A stretch of 64,000 nucleotides of DNA from Brevundimonas subvibrioides (GCA_002280475.1 NCEB01000014.1:27261-91260); one strand, 5' to 3'. Numbered from the stretch's first letter, positions 51,480 through 61,098 are shown. The notes: generated from the letters alone by a model not told the origin. Translations and numbers: made by a program.

Positions 51480-52319
51480 CTAGTGTGGCTCCTCGCCGCC
51501 GGAGACGTTCAGGCTTTCGGCGGTGATGTATTTCGCGTCGTCCGAGCACAGGAAGGCGACGGCGTCGGCGGTGTCCTGGGGCAGGCCGGGACGGCGCATC
51601 GGGATGCGGTCGGCCATGGCCTTCAGGTAGTCGTCGACCGATGCCGCGCCGACGACCTTGGCGAAATACTCGTTCTGCCAGGCCCCGAGGCCCGTCGTGA
51701 CGTGGTTGGGGCAGACGTTGTTCAGGGTGATGCCGTGCGGCCCCAGCTCGATCGCGGCGGACCGCGTCAGGCCGACGAGCCCATGCTTGGAGGCGGTGTA
51801 GGCCTGGGCGTGGGGAAAGCCGGATTTGGCGGCTTGCGAGGCGATGTTGACGATACGTCCGCCGCGACCCCCATTCTTGGCGTTCTGGGCGATCATCACC
51901 TCGGCCGCCGCCTGGATGCCGTAGAAACAGCCCGACAGATTGACGTCGATCACGGCGCGCCAGTCTTCGGGCGTCACTTCCATCAAGGGCTTCATGATGT
52001 AGCCGATGCCGGCGTTGTTGACCCAGATGTCCAGCCCGCCGTGGGTCTGAACCGCGTGGGCCGCGAGCGCCCTGACCTGAGCCGGATCGCGCACGTCGCA
52101 GACGCAGGTACTGGAGCCGGGCAGTTCGACCGCGATGGCGGCCATCTCCTCGGTCGCGCCGATCATGGCCCCGGGTGTTGCCGCGTCCTTCGAGGTGCCG
52201 ATGTCGGAGATGACGACGTGGGCTCCCTCACCGGCCAGCTTCCTGGCGATCGCCTCGCCCAAACCCTTGCGGCGGCCCGAGCCCGTGACGACCGCCACCC
52301 TGCCGTCGAAGCGCCCCAT
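51480..52319 (-). CDS. Short-chain dehydrogenase/reductase
   Basis: The 279-residue protein has GRVAVVTGSGRRKGLGEAIARKLA for cofactor binding, DIWVNNAGIGYI, the active-site Tyr and Lys in AQAYTASKHGLVGLTRS, and PHGITLNNVCPNHV. It is slightly longer than a typical SDR because of an insertion after DIGTSKDAATPGAM. It oxidises or reduces an unknown alcohol or ketone. It follows the RedY/HapK-like gene with a TGATG overlap, under site G. A GTG three bases upstream is an alternative start. Confidence 0.88.
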   Translation of the reverse strand: MGRFDGRVAVVTGSGRRKGLGEAIARKLAGEGAHVVISDIGTSKDAATPGAMIGATEEMAAIAVELPGSSTCVCDVRDPAQVRALAAHAVQTHGGLDIWVNNAGIGYIMKPLMEVTPEDWRAVIDVNLSGCFYGIQAAAEVMIAQNAKNGGRGGRIVNIASQAAKSGFPHAQAYTASKHGLVGLTRSAAIELGPHGITLNNVCPNHVTTGLGAWQNEYFAKVVGAASVDDYLKAMADRIPMRRPGLPQDTADAVAFLCSDDAKYITAESLNVSGGEEPH

Positions 52320-52639
52320 CACAGCGCCTTGGTGACGAGGAAGGTCACGTCGACCATGGACTGGAACTCGCCGGCGATCTTCTGGGCGGCGGGGGTCGAG
52401 ACCTCCTCGAAGAATTTGCCCATGTCGTTGACGTCGATGGTTTCGATATAGGCGTAAGGCGGCGCTGCGTCGGACCCGAGCAGGCCCTCGACCTTCTGCA
52501 CCTGGAAATCGTCGACCGAGCTCATGGCGCGCACGGCCGGCATGTCGCTGGCCCTGGCCCAGGCCTCATAGGCCGCCGGGTCCTGGCCCGGCTTCAGGTT
52601 GAACAGGGCGAAGATGCGGGTCGCGGCCATATGCGTCAT
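52319..52639 (-). CDS. RedY/HapK-like small protein
   Basis: The 106-residue ferredoxin-like protein reads ATRIFALFNLKPGQDPAAYEAWARASDMPAVRAMSSVDDFQV broken by the usual family positions, then YIETIDVNDMGKFFEEVST and AGEFQSMVDVTFL. The opening pattern (I.ALFNLKPG...YE.WAR..D.P.VR) resembles the RedY/HapK family, named for small proteins in prodigiosin-type tripyrrole gene clusters. The exact role of those is unsettled. Start 52639 (MTHMAATR) or 52630. It is first in the operon with the SDR, with site G 28 bases upstream. Confidence 0.68.
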   Translation of the reverse strand: MTHMAATRIFALFNLKPGQDPAAYEAWARASDMPAVRAMSSVDDFQVQKVEGLLGSDAAPPYAYIETIDVNDMGKFFEEVSTPAAQKIAGEFQSMVDVTFLVTKAL

Positions 52640-52666
52640 CCTTGATGGTTCGGAACCCTCGACGGG

Positions 52667-52692
52667 CAAATGATATAATCCTATATCATTTG
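52667..52692. promoter_or_regulatory. GntR1-type operator, site G
   Basis: Arms CAAATGATATA and TATATCATTTG, a perfect pair with centre ATCC. It lies between the divergent RedY-like/SDR and methyltransferase operons, 17 kb from the next GntR1 site. Confidence 0.82.
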
Positions 52693-52719
52693 CGCGCGGC
52701 AAGCCCCCGGAGGTCGATC

Positions 52720-53949
52720 ATGGACGGTTCACCCGATCTGAAGAACGCAGGACCCGCCCAGTCCTATTCCGGCCCGCCCGACTATCGCGTGGTCGGCCGC
52801 CATGGCGTGTTCCCCGAAACCAGCCACGACGAGATCGCGCGGTTCAACTTCCTGGCCCACATGAACCGGCACCTGTCGACCAAGGTCATGCCGGCGGTGA
52901 AGACGGCCTGGGAGCGCCGGGCCGGCCCCGCCTTCGAGGCCCGCGAAGGCCGCACGCCCAAAGACCGGCATGAGGTGAGGAAGGCCCTGTTGCAGGACCC
53001 CTACTATCAGGCCTGGTCCGCGCTGAGGCGGGCGACGATGGAACAGCGCCAGCAGGCGGGTCGGTGGATCGCCCTGCGCCAGGCCGAGTCCCTGTCGGCC
53101 AGGGTCGATTCCCTGACCAAGACGGGCGACCGGCTGGAGCTGGATCCTGCCCTGCCGATCCCGCGCTATGTGTCGGCGGTCGATCATCACTGCATGCCCG
53201 GCAGCTATCACCGCGAGGTCTTCCCCGGCGACGTGTCGGGGGCGGCCAACTACGACAGCGGCATCTTCGCCACCACGGGTGGGGCGCTGGGCCGGTTTTC
53301 GGACGGCGGCGGCCATGCGGTGGTGCGGTGGGTCAGGAAGAACCTGCCGGACTTCCAGCCGCGCCGCATCCTCGATATCGGCGCGAACCTGGGCCAGAAC
53401 GTCCTGCCGATCGCGGAAGCCTTCCCCGACGCGGAGGTCATCGCCCTGGATGTCGGAGCCCCGATGCTGCGCTACGGCGCGGCGCGGGCGAAGTCGCTGG
53501 GGGTCGAGAATGTGCGCTTCGTCCAGGGCGACGGGTCGGACCTGTCGCGCTGGGCCGACGGATCGTTCGACTGGGTGCAGACGACCATGACCCTGCACGA
53601 GCTGTCGCTGTCCTCGATGAAGGCGATCTTCGCCGAGACGCACCGCGTGCTGAGGCCCGGTGGCATCGTGCTGCACGTCGAACAACCGCAGTATGCCGCC
53701 GCCATGCCCCTGTTCGAACAGGCCATGCGCGACTGGGACGCCTTCTTCAATAACGAGCCCTTCTGGAGCACGATGCATGAGCTAGACATCGACGGCTTCA
53801 TGGTCGAGGCGGGCTTCGACCGGGCCAGGCTGATTCACGACGGAGTCACGGCCGTGGTCGACCGGGACGTCTTTCCCGACGCCGCCGACGACGACGGCGA
53901 GGACTACGGTCGCAAGGCCGCCTGGCACGTCGTCGGGGCCCGGAAATGA
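52720..53949 (+). CDS. Class I SAM-dependent methyltransferase with novel N-terminal domain
   Basis: The 409-residue protein has a class I methyltransferase domain from about residue 212: RILDIGANLGQNVLPIAEA, VIALDVGAPMLRYGAARA, DWVQTTMTLHELS and RPGGIVLHVEQPQY. The first 200 residues (ARFNFLAHMNRHLSTKVMPAV, RYVSAVDHHCMPGSYHRE and others) are not recognised and could be a substrate-binding domain. Start ATG at 52720 follows GGAGG. It is first of three genes (methyltransferase, small helical protein, VOC) with 4- and 1-base overlaps under site G. The methyl acceptor is unknown. Confidence 0.82.
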   Translation: MDGSPDLKNAGPAQSYSGPPDYRVVGRHGVFPETSHDEIARFNFLAHMNRHLSTKVMPAVKTAWERRAGPAFEAREGRTPKDRHEVRKALLQDPYYQAWSALRRATMEQRQQAGRWIALRQAESLSARVDSLTKTGDRLELDPALPIPRYVSAVDHHCMPGSYHREVFPGDVSGAANYDSGIFATTGGALGRFSDGGGHAVVRWVRKNLPDFQPRRILDIGANLGQNVLPIAEAFPDAEVIALDVGAPMLRYGAARAKSLGVENVRFVQGDGSDLSRWADGSFDWVQTTMTLHELSLSSMKAIFAETHRVLRPGGIVLHVEQPQYAAAMPLFEQAMRDWDAFFNNEPFWSTMHELDIDGFMVEAGFDRARLIHDGVTAVVDRDVFPDAADDDGEDYGRKAAWHVVGARK

Positions 53950-54308
53950 GCGTCGATCTGGCGCTGGGACTGTCCTCGGCCAAGCCGGCAGGCAAGCGGC
54001 CTCACTTCATGGATCCGTCCGTCGAGCGGGTCCTGAACATCCTGATGGCCACGGTCCAGGAACTGGCGGTCACGCGCGAGCGGCTGGACACGGTGGAACG
54101 GCTGCTGGAGGCCAAGGGCGTCGTCGCCCGATCCGAGGTCGAGCAGTTCGAGCCGACCAAGGAACAGGCGGCGGAGCGCGGCCTGTGGATGCAAGAGTAT
54201 CTGAACCGCGTGCTCAGAACCCTCCAGCAGGAGGCCGAGGCGATGCAGGCCAAGGACGACCTGGCCTCCGAAGAGGTCGCGGTCGAAGTGTCGAAGGCGG
54301 ACGCCTGA
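53946..54308 (+). CDS. Small helical protein, function unknown
   Basis: The 120-residue protein reads VERVLNILMATVQELAVTRERLDTVERLLEAKG and EYLNRVLRTLQQEAEAMQAKDD, long amphipathic helices likely to form a coiled coil. It has no signal peptide and no recognised family. Wedged between the methyltransferase (ATGA) and the VOC gene (TGATG), it may be a structural partner of one of them. Confidence 0.7.
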   Translation: MSVDLALGLSSAKPAGKRPHFMDPSVERVLNILMATVQELAVTRERLDTVERLLEAKGVVARSEVEQFEPTKEQAAERGLWMQEYLNRVLRTLQQEAEAMQAKDDLASEEVAVEVSKADA

Positions 54309-54802
54309 TGCCGGTCTCAAGCCTGATTCGGTCCGCCGTCTTCTGTTCGGACCTGGAGCGATCGACGATCTTCTATCGCGCGCTCGGCCTCGATGCGGTC
54401 TATTTCGAGGGCGACCTCGATCCGGAATCGTCGCAAGGCGCGCTGCAGGTGCCCGAGGGCTCGACCCTGCGCTGTCGCATCCTGAAGCGCGGGGCGGACG
54501 CGGCAAACTTTGGCATGGTGGGCCTGTTCGAACTGACGCCGGCACCGGAGCCCCTGCCCGCCCCGGTGGGTCCGCCGCGCCTCGGAGAGACGGCGCTGGT
54601 CTTCTACGCCCGGCCCTTCATGGAGGTGCTGACCGCGGCGCGCGGGGCCGGCGCGACCTGGTCGCCCGATCCCATCACCTTCACCATGCCGCACCGCAGC
54701 CAGATGGAAGTCTGCCTGCGCGATCCGGATGGGGTGCTGATCAATCTGATCGACCGCGACCCGGCCGAACAGTTCCGCAACGCGGCGGTCAGCGTCGGCT
54801 GA
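54308..54802 (+). CDS. VOC-fold protein, cytosolic
   Basis: The 164-residue protein reads IRSAVFCSDLERSTIFYRALGLDAVYFEGD, MVGLFELTPAPEPLP and, at the end, CLRDPDGVLINLIDRDP. It is a VOC-superfamily protein similar to the exported one at 23543-24088; both have Asn at the position of the usual metal Glu. A cytosolic location fits the lack of a leader. It ends the methyltransferase operon and is convergent with pleD, 3 bases away. Confidence 0.78.
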   Translation: MPVSSLIRSAVFCSDLERSTIFYRALGLDAVYFEGDLDPESSQGALQVPEGSTLRCRILKRGADAANFGMVGLFELTPAPEPLPAPVGPPRLGETALVFYARPFMEVLTAARGAGATWSPDPITFTMPHRSQMEVCLRDPDGVLINLIDRDPAEQFRNAAVSVG

Positions 54803-54805
54803 CGA

Positions 54806-56170
54806 TCAGGCGACGCGGGCGATGACTCGATCGCGGCCGGCGGCCTTGGCCTCGTAGACGCCTTCGTCGGCGCGCTTCAGCAGGGCTTCGGGCGTGTCGC
54901 CAGGGCCCGAACAGGCGGCGACGCCGATCGAGATGGTAACGGTCAGATGCTCTCGCCCCCCCATGACGCGGAACGGGGTGGAGCCCACGTCACGACGGAT
55001 GCGCTCGGCGATGCGGCGGGCGTCCTCCATGTCGGTCCCCGGCATGACCACGACGAACTCCTCGCCACCGAGGCGACACGGGAGATCGACCGCGCGGACG
55101 TTGGTGGCCAGGCGCACGGCGAACTCGCGCAGCACCTCGTCGCCCGCATCGTGGCCGAAGCCGTCGTTGACCGCCTTGAAGTGATCGATGTCCATCACCA
55201 GCACCGAGACAGGCTCTCCGCCCAGGCCCGCGCGGCTGACGAAGGCCTGGAGCTGTCCGGCCATGTAGCGGCGGTTGTGCAGGCCGGTCAGGGCGTCGGT
55301 GACGGCCATCTCGAGGCTGTAGTCCAGCTTTTCGCGCAGGAAGTCGGTGTAGCGTTTGCGCCGGACCTGGGTGCGGGCGCGGGCGGCCAGTTCCTCGGGG
55401 TCGACCGGCTTGGTCAGAATGTCGTTGACGCCCAGCTCCAGCGCCTTGACCAGGCGCGGCCGGTCGGCCGGATCGACGACGGCCAGGATCGGCAGATGGC
55501 GCGTGGTCTCGGCCGAGCGGACCTGGGCGATCAGGCGCAGACCGTCGAACTCAGCGGCCGCGACGTTGACGATCATCAGGTCGATCGGAGTCTTCGAGGC
55601 CGCCAACCCCGCCGCCGCGTCGGTCTCGATCGCCGGTCGGTGCTCGCGGATCAGCTCCTCGGCGATGCGGGCGGCCTGGCGATCATTGTCGTCGACGACC
55701 AGGACGCGGCCGCCGGAGCCCCGCAGGCGACCCGCGCCGTCGGTGGCGACGCCCAGGCGACGGCTGGCGTCCTCGCGCTCGCGCAGTTCGTCCATGATCA
55801 TCTTGAGTCGCGTCAGGGAGCGGACCCGGGCGAACAGGACGACGTCGTCGATCGGCTTGGTGACGAAGTCGTCGGCCCCGGCTTCCAGCCCCTTGATCCG
55901 GTCCTCGCGGCCGTCGAGCGCCGTGACGAGAACGATCGGGATATGGCTCGACGCCGGATCGGCCTTGATGCGGCGGCAGGTCTCGAACCCGTCCATGCCC
56001 GGCATCATGACGTCCAGCAGGATGATGTCCGGCTTCTCGTCGGCGGCCAGGCGCACCGCCGTGGCCCCGTCCGAGCAGGTCAGGACGTCGTAGTACTCGA
56101 TCGTGAGCTTGGCCTCGAGCAGGCGGACATTCGCCTCGACGTCATCGACCACCAGGATGCGCGCGGTCAT
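54806..56170 (-). CDS. pleD: Diguanylate cyclase response regulator PleD
   Basis: The 454-residue protein has a receiver domain (ILVVDDVEANVRLLEAKL, phospho-acceptor Asp in IILLDVMMPGMDG, Lys in FVTKPIDD). A second receiver-like adaptor domain (VLVVDDNDRQAARIA) has lost the acceptor motif (MIVNVAAAEFDG). The GGEEF cyclase domain has LPCRLGGEEFVVVMPGTD. PleD makes cyclic di-GMP at the stalked pole in Caulobacter. It follows divK with a 4-base gap, the conserved arrangement. Confidence 0.96.
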   Translation of the reverse strand: MTARILVVDDVEANVRLLEAKLTIEYYDVLTCSDGATAVRLAADEKPDIILLDVMMPGMDGFETCRRIKADPASSHIPIVLVTALDGREDRIKGLEAGADDFVTKPIDDVVLFARVRSLTRLKMIMDELREREDASRRLGVATDGAGRLRGSGGRVLVVDDNDRQAARIAEELIREHRPAIETDAAAGLAASKTPIDLMIVNVAAAEFDGLRLIAQVRSAETTRHLPILAVVDPADRPRLVKALELGVNDILTKPVDPEELAARARTQVRRKRYTDFLREKLDYSLEMAVTDALTGLHNRRYMAGQLQAFVSRAGLGGEPVSVLVMDIDHFKAVNDGFGHDAGDEVLREFAVRLATNVRAVDLPCRLGGEEFVVVMPGTDMEDARRIAERIRRDVGSTPFRVMGGREHLTVTISIGVAACSGPGDTPEALLKRADEGVYEAKAAGRDRVIARVA

Positions 56171-56174
56171 GGTC

Positions 56175-56558
56175 TCAGGCCACCGCGACCGGCAGGTTGA
56201 GGTGCTTCTTCACCGTCTCGAGGAAGTGCATCACCGAGATGGGCTTGGAGATATAGGCCTCGCAGCCGCCCTGGCGGATCCGCTCCTCGTCGCCCTTCAT
56301 GGCGAAGGCGGTCACGGCGATGATCGGGATGTGATTGAGCTCTTCGTCGTCCTTGAGCCATTTGGTGACTTCCAGGCCGCTGATCTCGGGCAGCTGGATA
56401 TCCATCAGGATCAGATCGGGCATGTGCTGGCGCGCCAGGGCCATGGCCTGCAATCCCTCGCGGGTTTGCAGGGTCTGGTAACCCTGGGAATCGAGCAGAT
56501 CATGAAAGAGCTTCATGTTCAGCTCGTTATCCTCGACGATGAGGACTTTCTTGGACAT
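56175..56558 (-). CDS. divK: Cell-fate response regulator DivK
   Basis: The 127-residue single-domain response regulator starts [27 protein letters not shown]. The acceptor Asp is in [16 protein letters not shown], and [15 protein letters not shown] and [12 protein letters not shown] match DivK of Caulobacter almost word for word. It controls PleC/DivJ/DivL and thereby CtrA. An ATG at 56564 is an alternative. Upstream, the divergent dinB begins about 95 bases away. Confidence 0.96.
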   Translation of the reverse strand: MSKKVLIVEDNELNMKLFHDLLDSQGYQTLQTREGLQAMALARQHMPDLILMDIQLPEISGLEVTKWLKDDEELNHIPIIAVTAFAMKGDEERIRQGGCEAYISKPISVMHFLETVKKHLNLPVAVA

Positions 56559-56652
56559 CGGCATCCGGCGGTCGTGGCGGCGATCATTTCGCCGTCTTCG
56601 GTTTCGATCCTGCCGATCCAGTCTTAAGTTGGCGTGAAGTCGGATCGCCAGC

Positions 56653-57912
56653 GTGACCATAACCGCCGTTTGTCGCGAGTGCCTCTGGACCGGAGCGGTG
56701 CCCGTGACGCGCTGCCCGGGCTGCGGATCGCCGCGCGTGGTGTCGGACCCGGAGCTGTCCGGCCTGTCGATCGCCCATTTGGACTGCGACGCCTTCTATG
56801 CCTCGGTCGAGAAGCGCGACCGGCCCGAACTGCGCGACAAGCCGGTGATCGTGGGTGGCGGGGTGCGTGGCGTGGTGACCACCGCCTGTTATATCGCGCG
56901 CCAGTCCGGCGTCGGCTCGGCCATGCCGATGTTCAAGGCGTTGAAAGCCTGCCCCGACGCGGTGGTGATCAAGCCCAGCTTTCCGAAATACATCGCGGAA
57001 TCGAAACGCATCTTCGAGAAGGTGCGCGCCCTGACGCCCCTGGTGCAGACCCTGTCGCTGGACGAGGCGTGGATCGATCTGTCGGGGACCGAGCGGCTGA
57101 ACGGCGGGCCGCCGGCGCTGCAGTTGATCCGACTGCAGCGCGAGATCGAGGCGGAGATCGGGCTGAGCGTCTCCATCGGCCTGGCCACCAACCGGTTTCT
57201 GGCCAAGATCGCGTCGGAGTTGGACAAGCCACGCGGGTTCTCGGTGATCGGCGCGGCAAACGCCCAGGCCATGCTGGCACCGAAGTCGGTGCGGGTGCTC
57301 CCCGGGGTCGGGCCGGTGTTCGGCAAGACCCTGGTGTCGGACGGCTATGCCACAGTCGGCGACCTGGCCGCAGCGGATGTGCGAGACCTGGTCAGACGCT
57401 ATGGCGAGACGGGGCTGCGGCTGCACGATCTCAGCCACGCGAGGGACGCGCGGTCGGTGAACCCGGAGCACGACCGGCGCGGCATGAGCGCGGAGACCAC
57501 CTTCAACACCGACCTGACGACGGGCGAGGATCTGGAAGCCGAGCTGTGGCCCCTGTGCGAAAAGGTGGCGTCCAAGGCGCGGCGCGACGGGGTGGCCAGC
57601 CGGGTGATCGTGCTGAAGCTGAGGCGCACCGACTTCAAGATCGTGACGCGCCGAAAGACTCTGCCCGAGCCGGTGCAGACGGCGCGGGGTCTGTTCGCCG
57701 TGGGGCGCGAGCTGCTGAAGCCGGAGCTGGGGCAGCCCTATCGCCTGATCGGCATCGGACTGGCGGATATCGCGGACGCCGAGGACGCGCCTGAGGGCCT
57801 GTTCGCCTCGTCCGAAACGCGGACGCTGAAGACCGAGACGACCATAGACGCCCTGCGCGAGAAGTTCGGAGCGAGCGCTGTGGTCGCCGGGCGGGCGTTG
57901 AAGCGGCCTTAA
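56653..57912 (+). CDS. dinB: DNA polymerase IV with N-terminal zinc-ribbon
   Basis: The 419-residue Y-family polymerase (GTG start) has [44 protein letters not shown], the catalytic [11 protein letters not shown], and [18 protein letters not shown]. Before the polymerase core, about 35 residues carry CRECLWTG and CPGCGSPRV, a four-Cys zinc-binding extension found in Caulobacterales relatives. The C-terminal little-finger domain is complete; the sequence ends RALKRP without a typical beta-clamp motif that I can identify. Confidence 0.93.
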   Translation: MTITAVCRECLWTGAVPVTRCPGCGSPRVVSDPELSGLSIAHLDCDAFYASVEKRDRPELRDKPVIVGGGVRGVVTTACYIARQSGVGSAMPMFKALKACPDAVVIKPSFPKYIAESKRIFEKVRALTPLVQTLSLDEAWIDLSGTERLNGGPPALQLIRLQREIEAEIGLSVSIGLATNRFLAKIASELDKPRGFSVIGAANAQAMLAPKSVRVLPGVGPVFGKTLVSDGYATVGDLAAADVRDLVRRYGETGLRLHDLSHARDARSVNPEHDRRGMSAETTFNTDLTTGEDLEAELWPLCEKVASKARRDGVASRVIVLKLRRTDFKIVTRRKTLPEPVQTARGLFAVGRELLKPELGQPYRLIGIGLADIADAEDAPEGLFASSETRTLKTETTIDALREKFGASAVVAGRALKRP

Positions 57913-57935
57913 GTCTCGCCCGCTAGGCTTTGGCC

Positions 57936-58673
57936 ATGTCCGCATTTCTCGACAAGATGCGTCGCCGGGCCGGTCGCTGGCTGGATGTGCGCCCCATGCC
58001 GGTCGCGCCCGAACGCGGGCTGTTCAGCCTGTCTTTCGACGATATCCCCGAGACCGCCTGGACCGAGGCGGGGCCGATCCTGGCCGAGCACGGGGTCAAG
58101 GCGACCTATTATGTCTGTGGCGGGCTGGAGAGCGGCGAGAACCTGGGCCTGCCCCAGTTCACCACCCGGCATCTGCAAGACCTCCATGCGGCGGGGCACG
58201 AGGTGGGGTGCCACACCTTCAGCCATCTGAGTTCGTTGCGGGCCACGCCCGCCGCCTATGCCGCCGACCTCGACCGGAATGCCTACTGGATCGCGGAGCG
58301 GCTGGACGGGCATCGGATGGAGACCTTCGCCTGGCCTTTCGGCGACGTGTCGGTCATCGGCAAGGCCGTGGTGGCGGAACGGTTCGGACTGGCGCGGGGG
58401 GTTCGGGATGGCGTCAACGTCGGACGCGCGGACCGGGCGGCGGTTCAGGCCATCGGTCTGGAGAGCCGCCGGCTGCCGGGCTACGACCTGGAGGCGCTGA
58501 TGGCGGAGGCGGCGTCGGGGAAGGGCTGGCTGATCGCCTATGGCCACGAGGTGATGGACGGGCCGACGCCATATGGCTGCACGCCCGACGACCTGGACCG
58601 GGTGATCCGGCTGGCCAAGGTGGCGGGGCTGGACATCCTGCCGGTCGGACAGGCGCTGACGCGGGTCGGCTGA
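57936..58673 (+). CDS. NodB-domain polysaccharide deacetylase
   Basis: The 245-residue protein has the canonical CE4 metal-site motifs FSLSFDDIPETAWT, with the Asp pair, and HEVGCHTFSHLSSL, with the two His. A later YGHEVMDGPTPYGC block forms the active-site His. This differs from the PuuE-like proteins of the island, so it should de-N-acetylate a polysaccharide. No clear signal peptide is seen, though the basic start precedes a weak hydrophobic stretch. A TTG-based start six bases earlier is possible. The stop lies 4 bases from that of the convergent HIT gene. Confidence 0.85.
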   Translation: MSAFLDKMRRRAGRWLDVRPMPVAPERGLFSLSFDDIPETAWTEAGPILAEHGVKATYYVCGGLESGENLGLPQFTTRHLQDLHAAGHEVGCHTFSHLSSLRATPAAYAADLDRNAYWIAERLDGHRMETFAWPFGDVSVIGKAVVAERFGLARGVRDGVNVGRADRAAVQAIGLESRRLPGYDLEALMAEAASGKGWLIAYGHEVMDGPTPYGCTPDDLDRVIRLAKVAGLDILPVGQALTRVG

Positions 58674-58677
58674 CCGC

Positions 58678-59115
58678 CTAGTCGAGCGCCGCCGCGATCT
58701 TCGCCGCTGTGGTCTTCAGCTGATCCATGTCGGCCATGCCGGCCTGACCGTGAGACTTCAGCGGCCGGTCGGCCCAGCGCGGGATGACGTGGAAATGCAG
58801 GTGGAAGACGGTCTGGCCCCCGGCCTCGCCGTTGAACTGCATGACCGAAACGCCGTCGCAGCAGAGCGCCTTCACGACGGCGCGCGCGACCCGCTGGGTC
58901 GCGGCGACCAAGACCGCCAGCGTCCCGGGCTCGGCCTCCAGCAGGTTGCGGGCGGTCGAGGTCTTCGAGATCAGCAGGACATGCCCCTCGGACTGGGGGA
59001 AGACGTCCATGAAGGCCAGGACGGCGTCGTCCTCGAACACCTTCACCGCCGGCATCTCGCCGCGAAGGATCTTCGCGAAGACGTTGGCGGGGTCGTAGGC
59101 GGCGTGGAGCGTCAT
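58678..59115 (-). CDS. HIT family nucleotide hydrolase
   Basis: The 145-residue protein starts MTLHAAYDPANVFAKILRGEMPAVKVFEDD and carries the HIT motif in FHLHFHVIPRW (HxHxH). DVFPQSEGHVLLISK is typical of the Hint/YcfF group that hydrolyses nucleoside phosphoramidates or related adducts. It lies 7 bases after dxs on the same strand, so is likely cotranscribed. The longer frame beyond 59115 is dxs in another register. Confidence 0.92.
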   Translation of the reverse strand: MTLHAAYDPANVFAKILRGEMPAVKVFEDDAVLAFMDVFPQSEGHVLLISKTSTARNLLEAEPGTLAVLVAATQRVARAVVKALCCDGVSVMQFNGEAGGQTVFHLHFHVIPRWADRPLKSHGQAGMADMDQLKTTAAKIAAALD

Positions 59116-59122
59116 CGGGCGA

Positions 59123-61033
59123 TCAGGCGCGGGCCGCGCCCCTCGCCTGCGCGACGCCCAGGGCCTTGAGCGCGGCGGCGGCGATATGCTCGGCGTCGAG
59201 ACCGGCCTCGGCGTACTGCAGGGCCGGGTTGTCGTGGTCCTGGAAGACGTCGGGCAAGTGCAGGGTGCGGATCTTGAGGCCCGCGTCCAGCGCGCCCTCA
59301 CCGGCCAGGAACTGAAGCACGAAGGCACCGAAGCCGCCCATGGCGCCTTCCTCGATCGTGATGAGGGCCTCGTGCTCGCGCGCGAGGCGGGTAATCAGGT
59401 CGTGGTCCAGAGGCTTGGCGAAGCGGGCGTCGGCGACCGTGGCCGAGACGCCGTGGGCGGCGAGGATGTCGGCGGCCTTGAGCGTCTCCTGCAACCGCGT
59501 GCCGAAGCTGAGCAGGGCGACGGCGGTCCCTTCGCGGACGATGCGGCCCTTGCCGATTTCCAGAGGGGCGGCCAGTTCGGGGATCTCGACGCCCACGCCG
59601 TCGCCGCGAGGATAACGGAAGGCCGAGGGACGATCGTCGATCTCGCAGGCGGTGGCGATCATGGCGGCGAGGTCGGCCTCGTCGGCGGCGGCCATCAGGA
59701 TCATGCCGGGAAGCGCGCCCATATAGCCGATGTCGAACGATCCCGCGTGGGTGCAGCCGTCGGCCCCGACCAGACCGGCCCGGTCCATGGCGAAGCGCAC
59801 CGGCAGCGACTGGATCGCCACGTCGTGGACGACCTGGTCGTAGCCGCGCTGGAGGAAGGTCGAATAGATGGCGCAGAAGGGCTTCATGCCGTCCGCCGCC
59901 AGACCGGCCGCGAAGGTCACCGCGTGCTGCTCGGCGATGCCGACGTCATAGGTGCGGTCCGGGAAGGCCTGGCCGAACAGGTCCAGCCCCGTGCCCGACG
60001 GCATGGCGGCGGTGATGGCCACGACCTTGGGATCGCGCTCGGCCCGCTTGATCAGCTCGGTGCCGAACACCTTGGTGTAGCTGGGCGCGTTGGAGACGGA
60101 CTTGTTCTGCTTGCCCGACACCACGTCGAACTTGACGACCGCGTGGAGCTTGTCGGCGCTGGATTCCGCCGGGGCATAACCTTTGCCCTTTTGCGTGACG
60201 ACGTGGACGACCACCGGACGGTCGGTGATGGCGGCGGCGTTCTTGAGGATCGGCACCAGGTTGTCCAGGTCGTGCCCGTCGACCGGCCCGATGTAGTAGA
60301 AGCCCAGTTCCTCGAAGAAGGTGCCGCCGGTGACCATGCCCCGGGCGTATTCCTCAGCCTTGCGCGCTGCCTCGCGGAAGGGGCGCGGCATGTGCTCGGC
60401 GACCTTCTTTCCGAACTGGCGGAAGTTCTGATAGGCGCCGCCCGAGACCTGTTTGGCCAGGTAGGCGCTCATGCCGCCGACTGGCGGAGCGATCGACATG
60501 TCGTTGTCGTTGAGGATGACGGTCAACTGGCCGGTGGTCTCGGCGGCGTTGTTCATCGCCTCATAGGCCATGCCGGCCGACATCGACCCGTCGCCGATCA
60601 CGGCCACGACCTTGTTGTTCTTGTTCTGCTGGTCGCGCGCGGCCGCGAAGCCGAGGGCGGCCGAGATGGAGGTCGAGGCGTGGGCCGCGCCGAAGGGGTC
60701 GTATTCGCTCTCGGACCGCTTGGTGAAGCCGCTGAGCCCGCCACCCTGGCGCAGGGTGCGGATACGGTCGCGTCGGCCGGTCAGGATCTTGTGCGGATAG
60801 CACTGATGCCCGACGTCCCAGATCAGGATGTCGTCCGGCGTCCGGAACACATGGTGGAGCGCCACTGTCAGCTCGACGACGCCGAGCCCGGCCCCGAGAT
60901 GGCCGCCGGTGGTGGAGACCGCGTCGATGGTCTCGGCCCTGAGTTCATCGGCCAGTTGCCGCAGCTGAGCCGCGTCGAAGCCGCGGGTGTCGGCGGGAAT
61001 GCGGACCTTGTCGAGGAGAGGCGTATCGGGCAT
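59123..61033 (-). CDS. dxs: 1-Deoxy-D-xylulose-5-phosphate synthase
   Basis: The 636-residue thiamine enzyme makes DXP from pyruvate and glyceraldehyde 3-phosphate for isoprenoids. It has [35 protein letters not shown], the TPP motif [20 protein letters not shown], and [17 protein letters not shown]. The extra upstream codons belong to the ispA gene in another register, so the start is the ATG at 61033 ([10 protein letters not shown]). ispA lies 65 bases upstream on the same strand. Confidence 0.96.
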   Translation of the reverse strand: MPDTPLLDKVRIPADTRGFDAAQLRQLADELRAETIDAVSTTGGHLGAGLGVVELTVALHHVFRTPDDILIWDVGHQCYPHKILTGRRDRIRTLRQGGGLSGFTKRSESEYDPFGAAHASTSISAALGFAAARDQQNKNNKVVAVIGDGSMSAGMAYEAMNNAAETTGQLTVILNDNDMSIAPPVGGMSAYLAKQVSGGAYQNFRQFGKKVAEHMPRPFREAARKAEEYARGMVTGGTFFEELGFYYIGPVDGHDLDNLVPILKNAAAITDRPVVVHVVTQKGKGYAPAESSADKLHAVVKFDVVSGKQNKSVSNAPSYTKVFGTELIKRAERDPKVVAITAAMPSGTGLDLFGQAFPDRTYDVGIAEQHAVTFAAGLAADGMKPFCAIYSTFLQRGYDQVVHDVAIQSLPVRFAMDRAGLVGADGCTHAGSFDIGYMGALPGMILMAAADEADLAAMIATACEIDDRPSAFRYPRGDGVGVEIPELAAPLEIGKGRIVREGTAVALLSFGTRLQETLKAADILAAHGVSATVADARFAKPLDHDLITRLAREHEALITIEEGAMGGFGAFVLQFLAGEGALDAGLKIRTLHLPDVFQDHDNPALQYAEAGLDAEHIAAAALKALGVAQARGAARA

Positions 61034-61098
61034 CGGGAAATCGGTACCTTGGTTTCTTGTCGTTGCGACGCCGGCCCCGAGAGCCGACGTCCTCCCTA

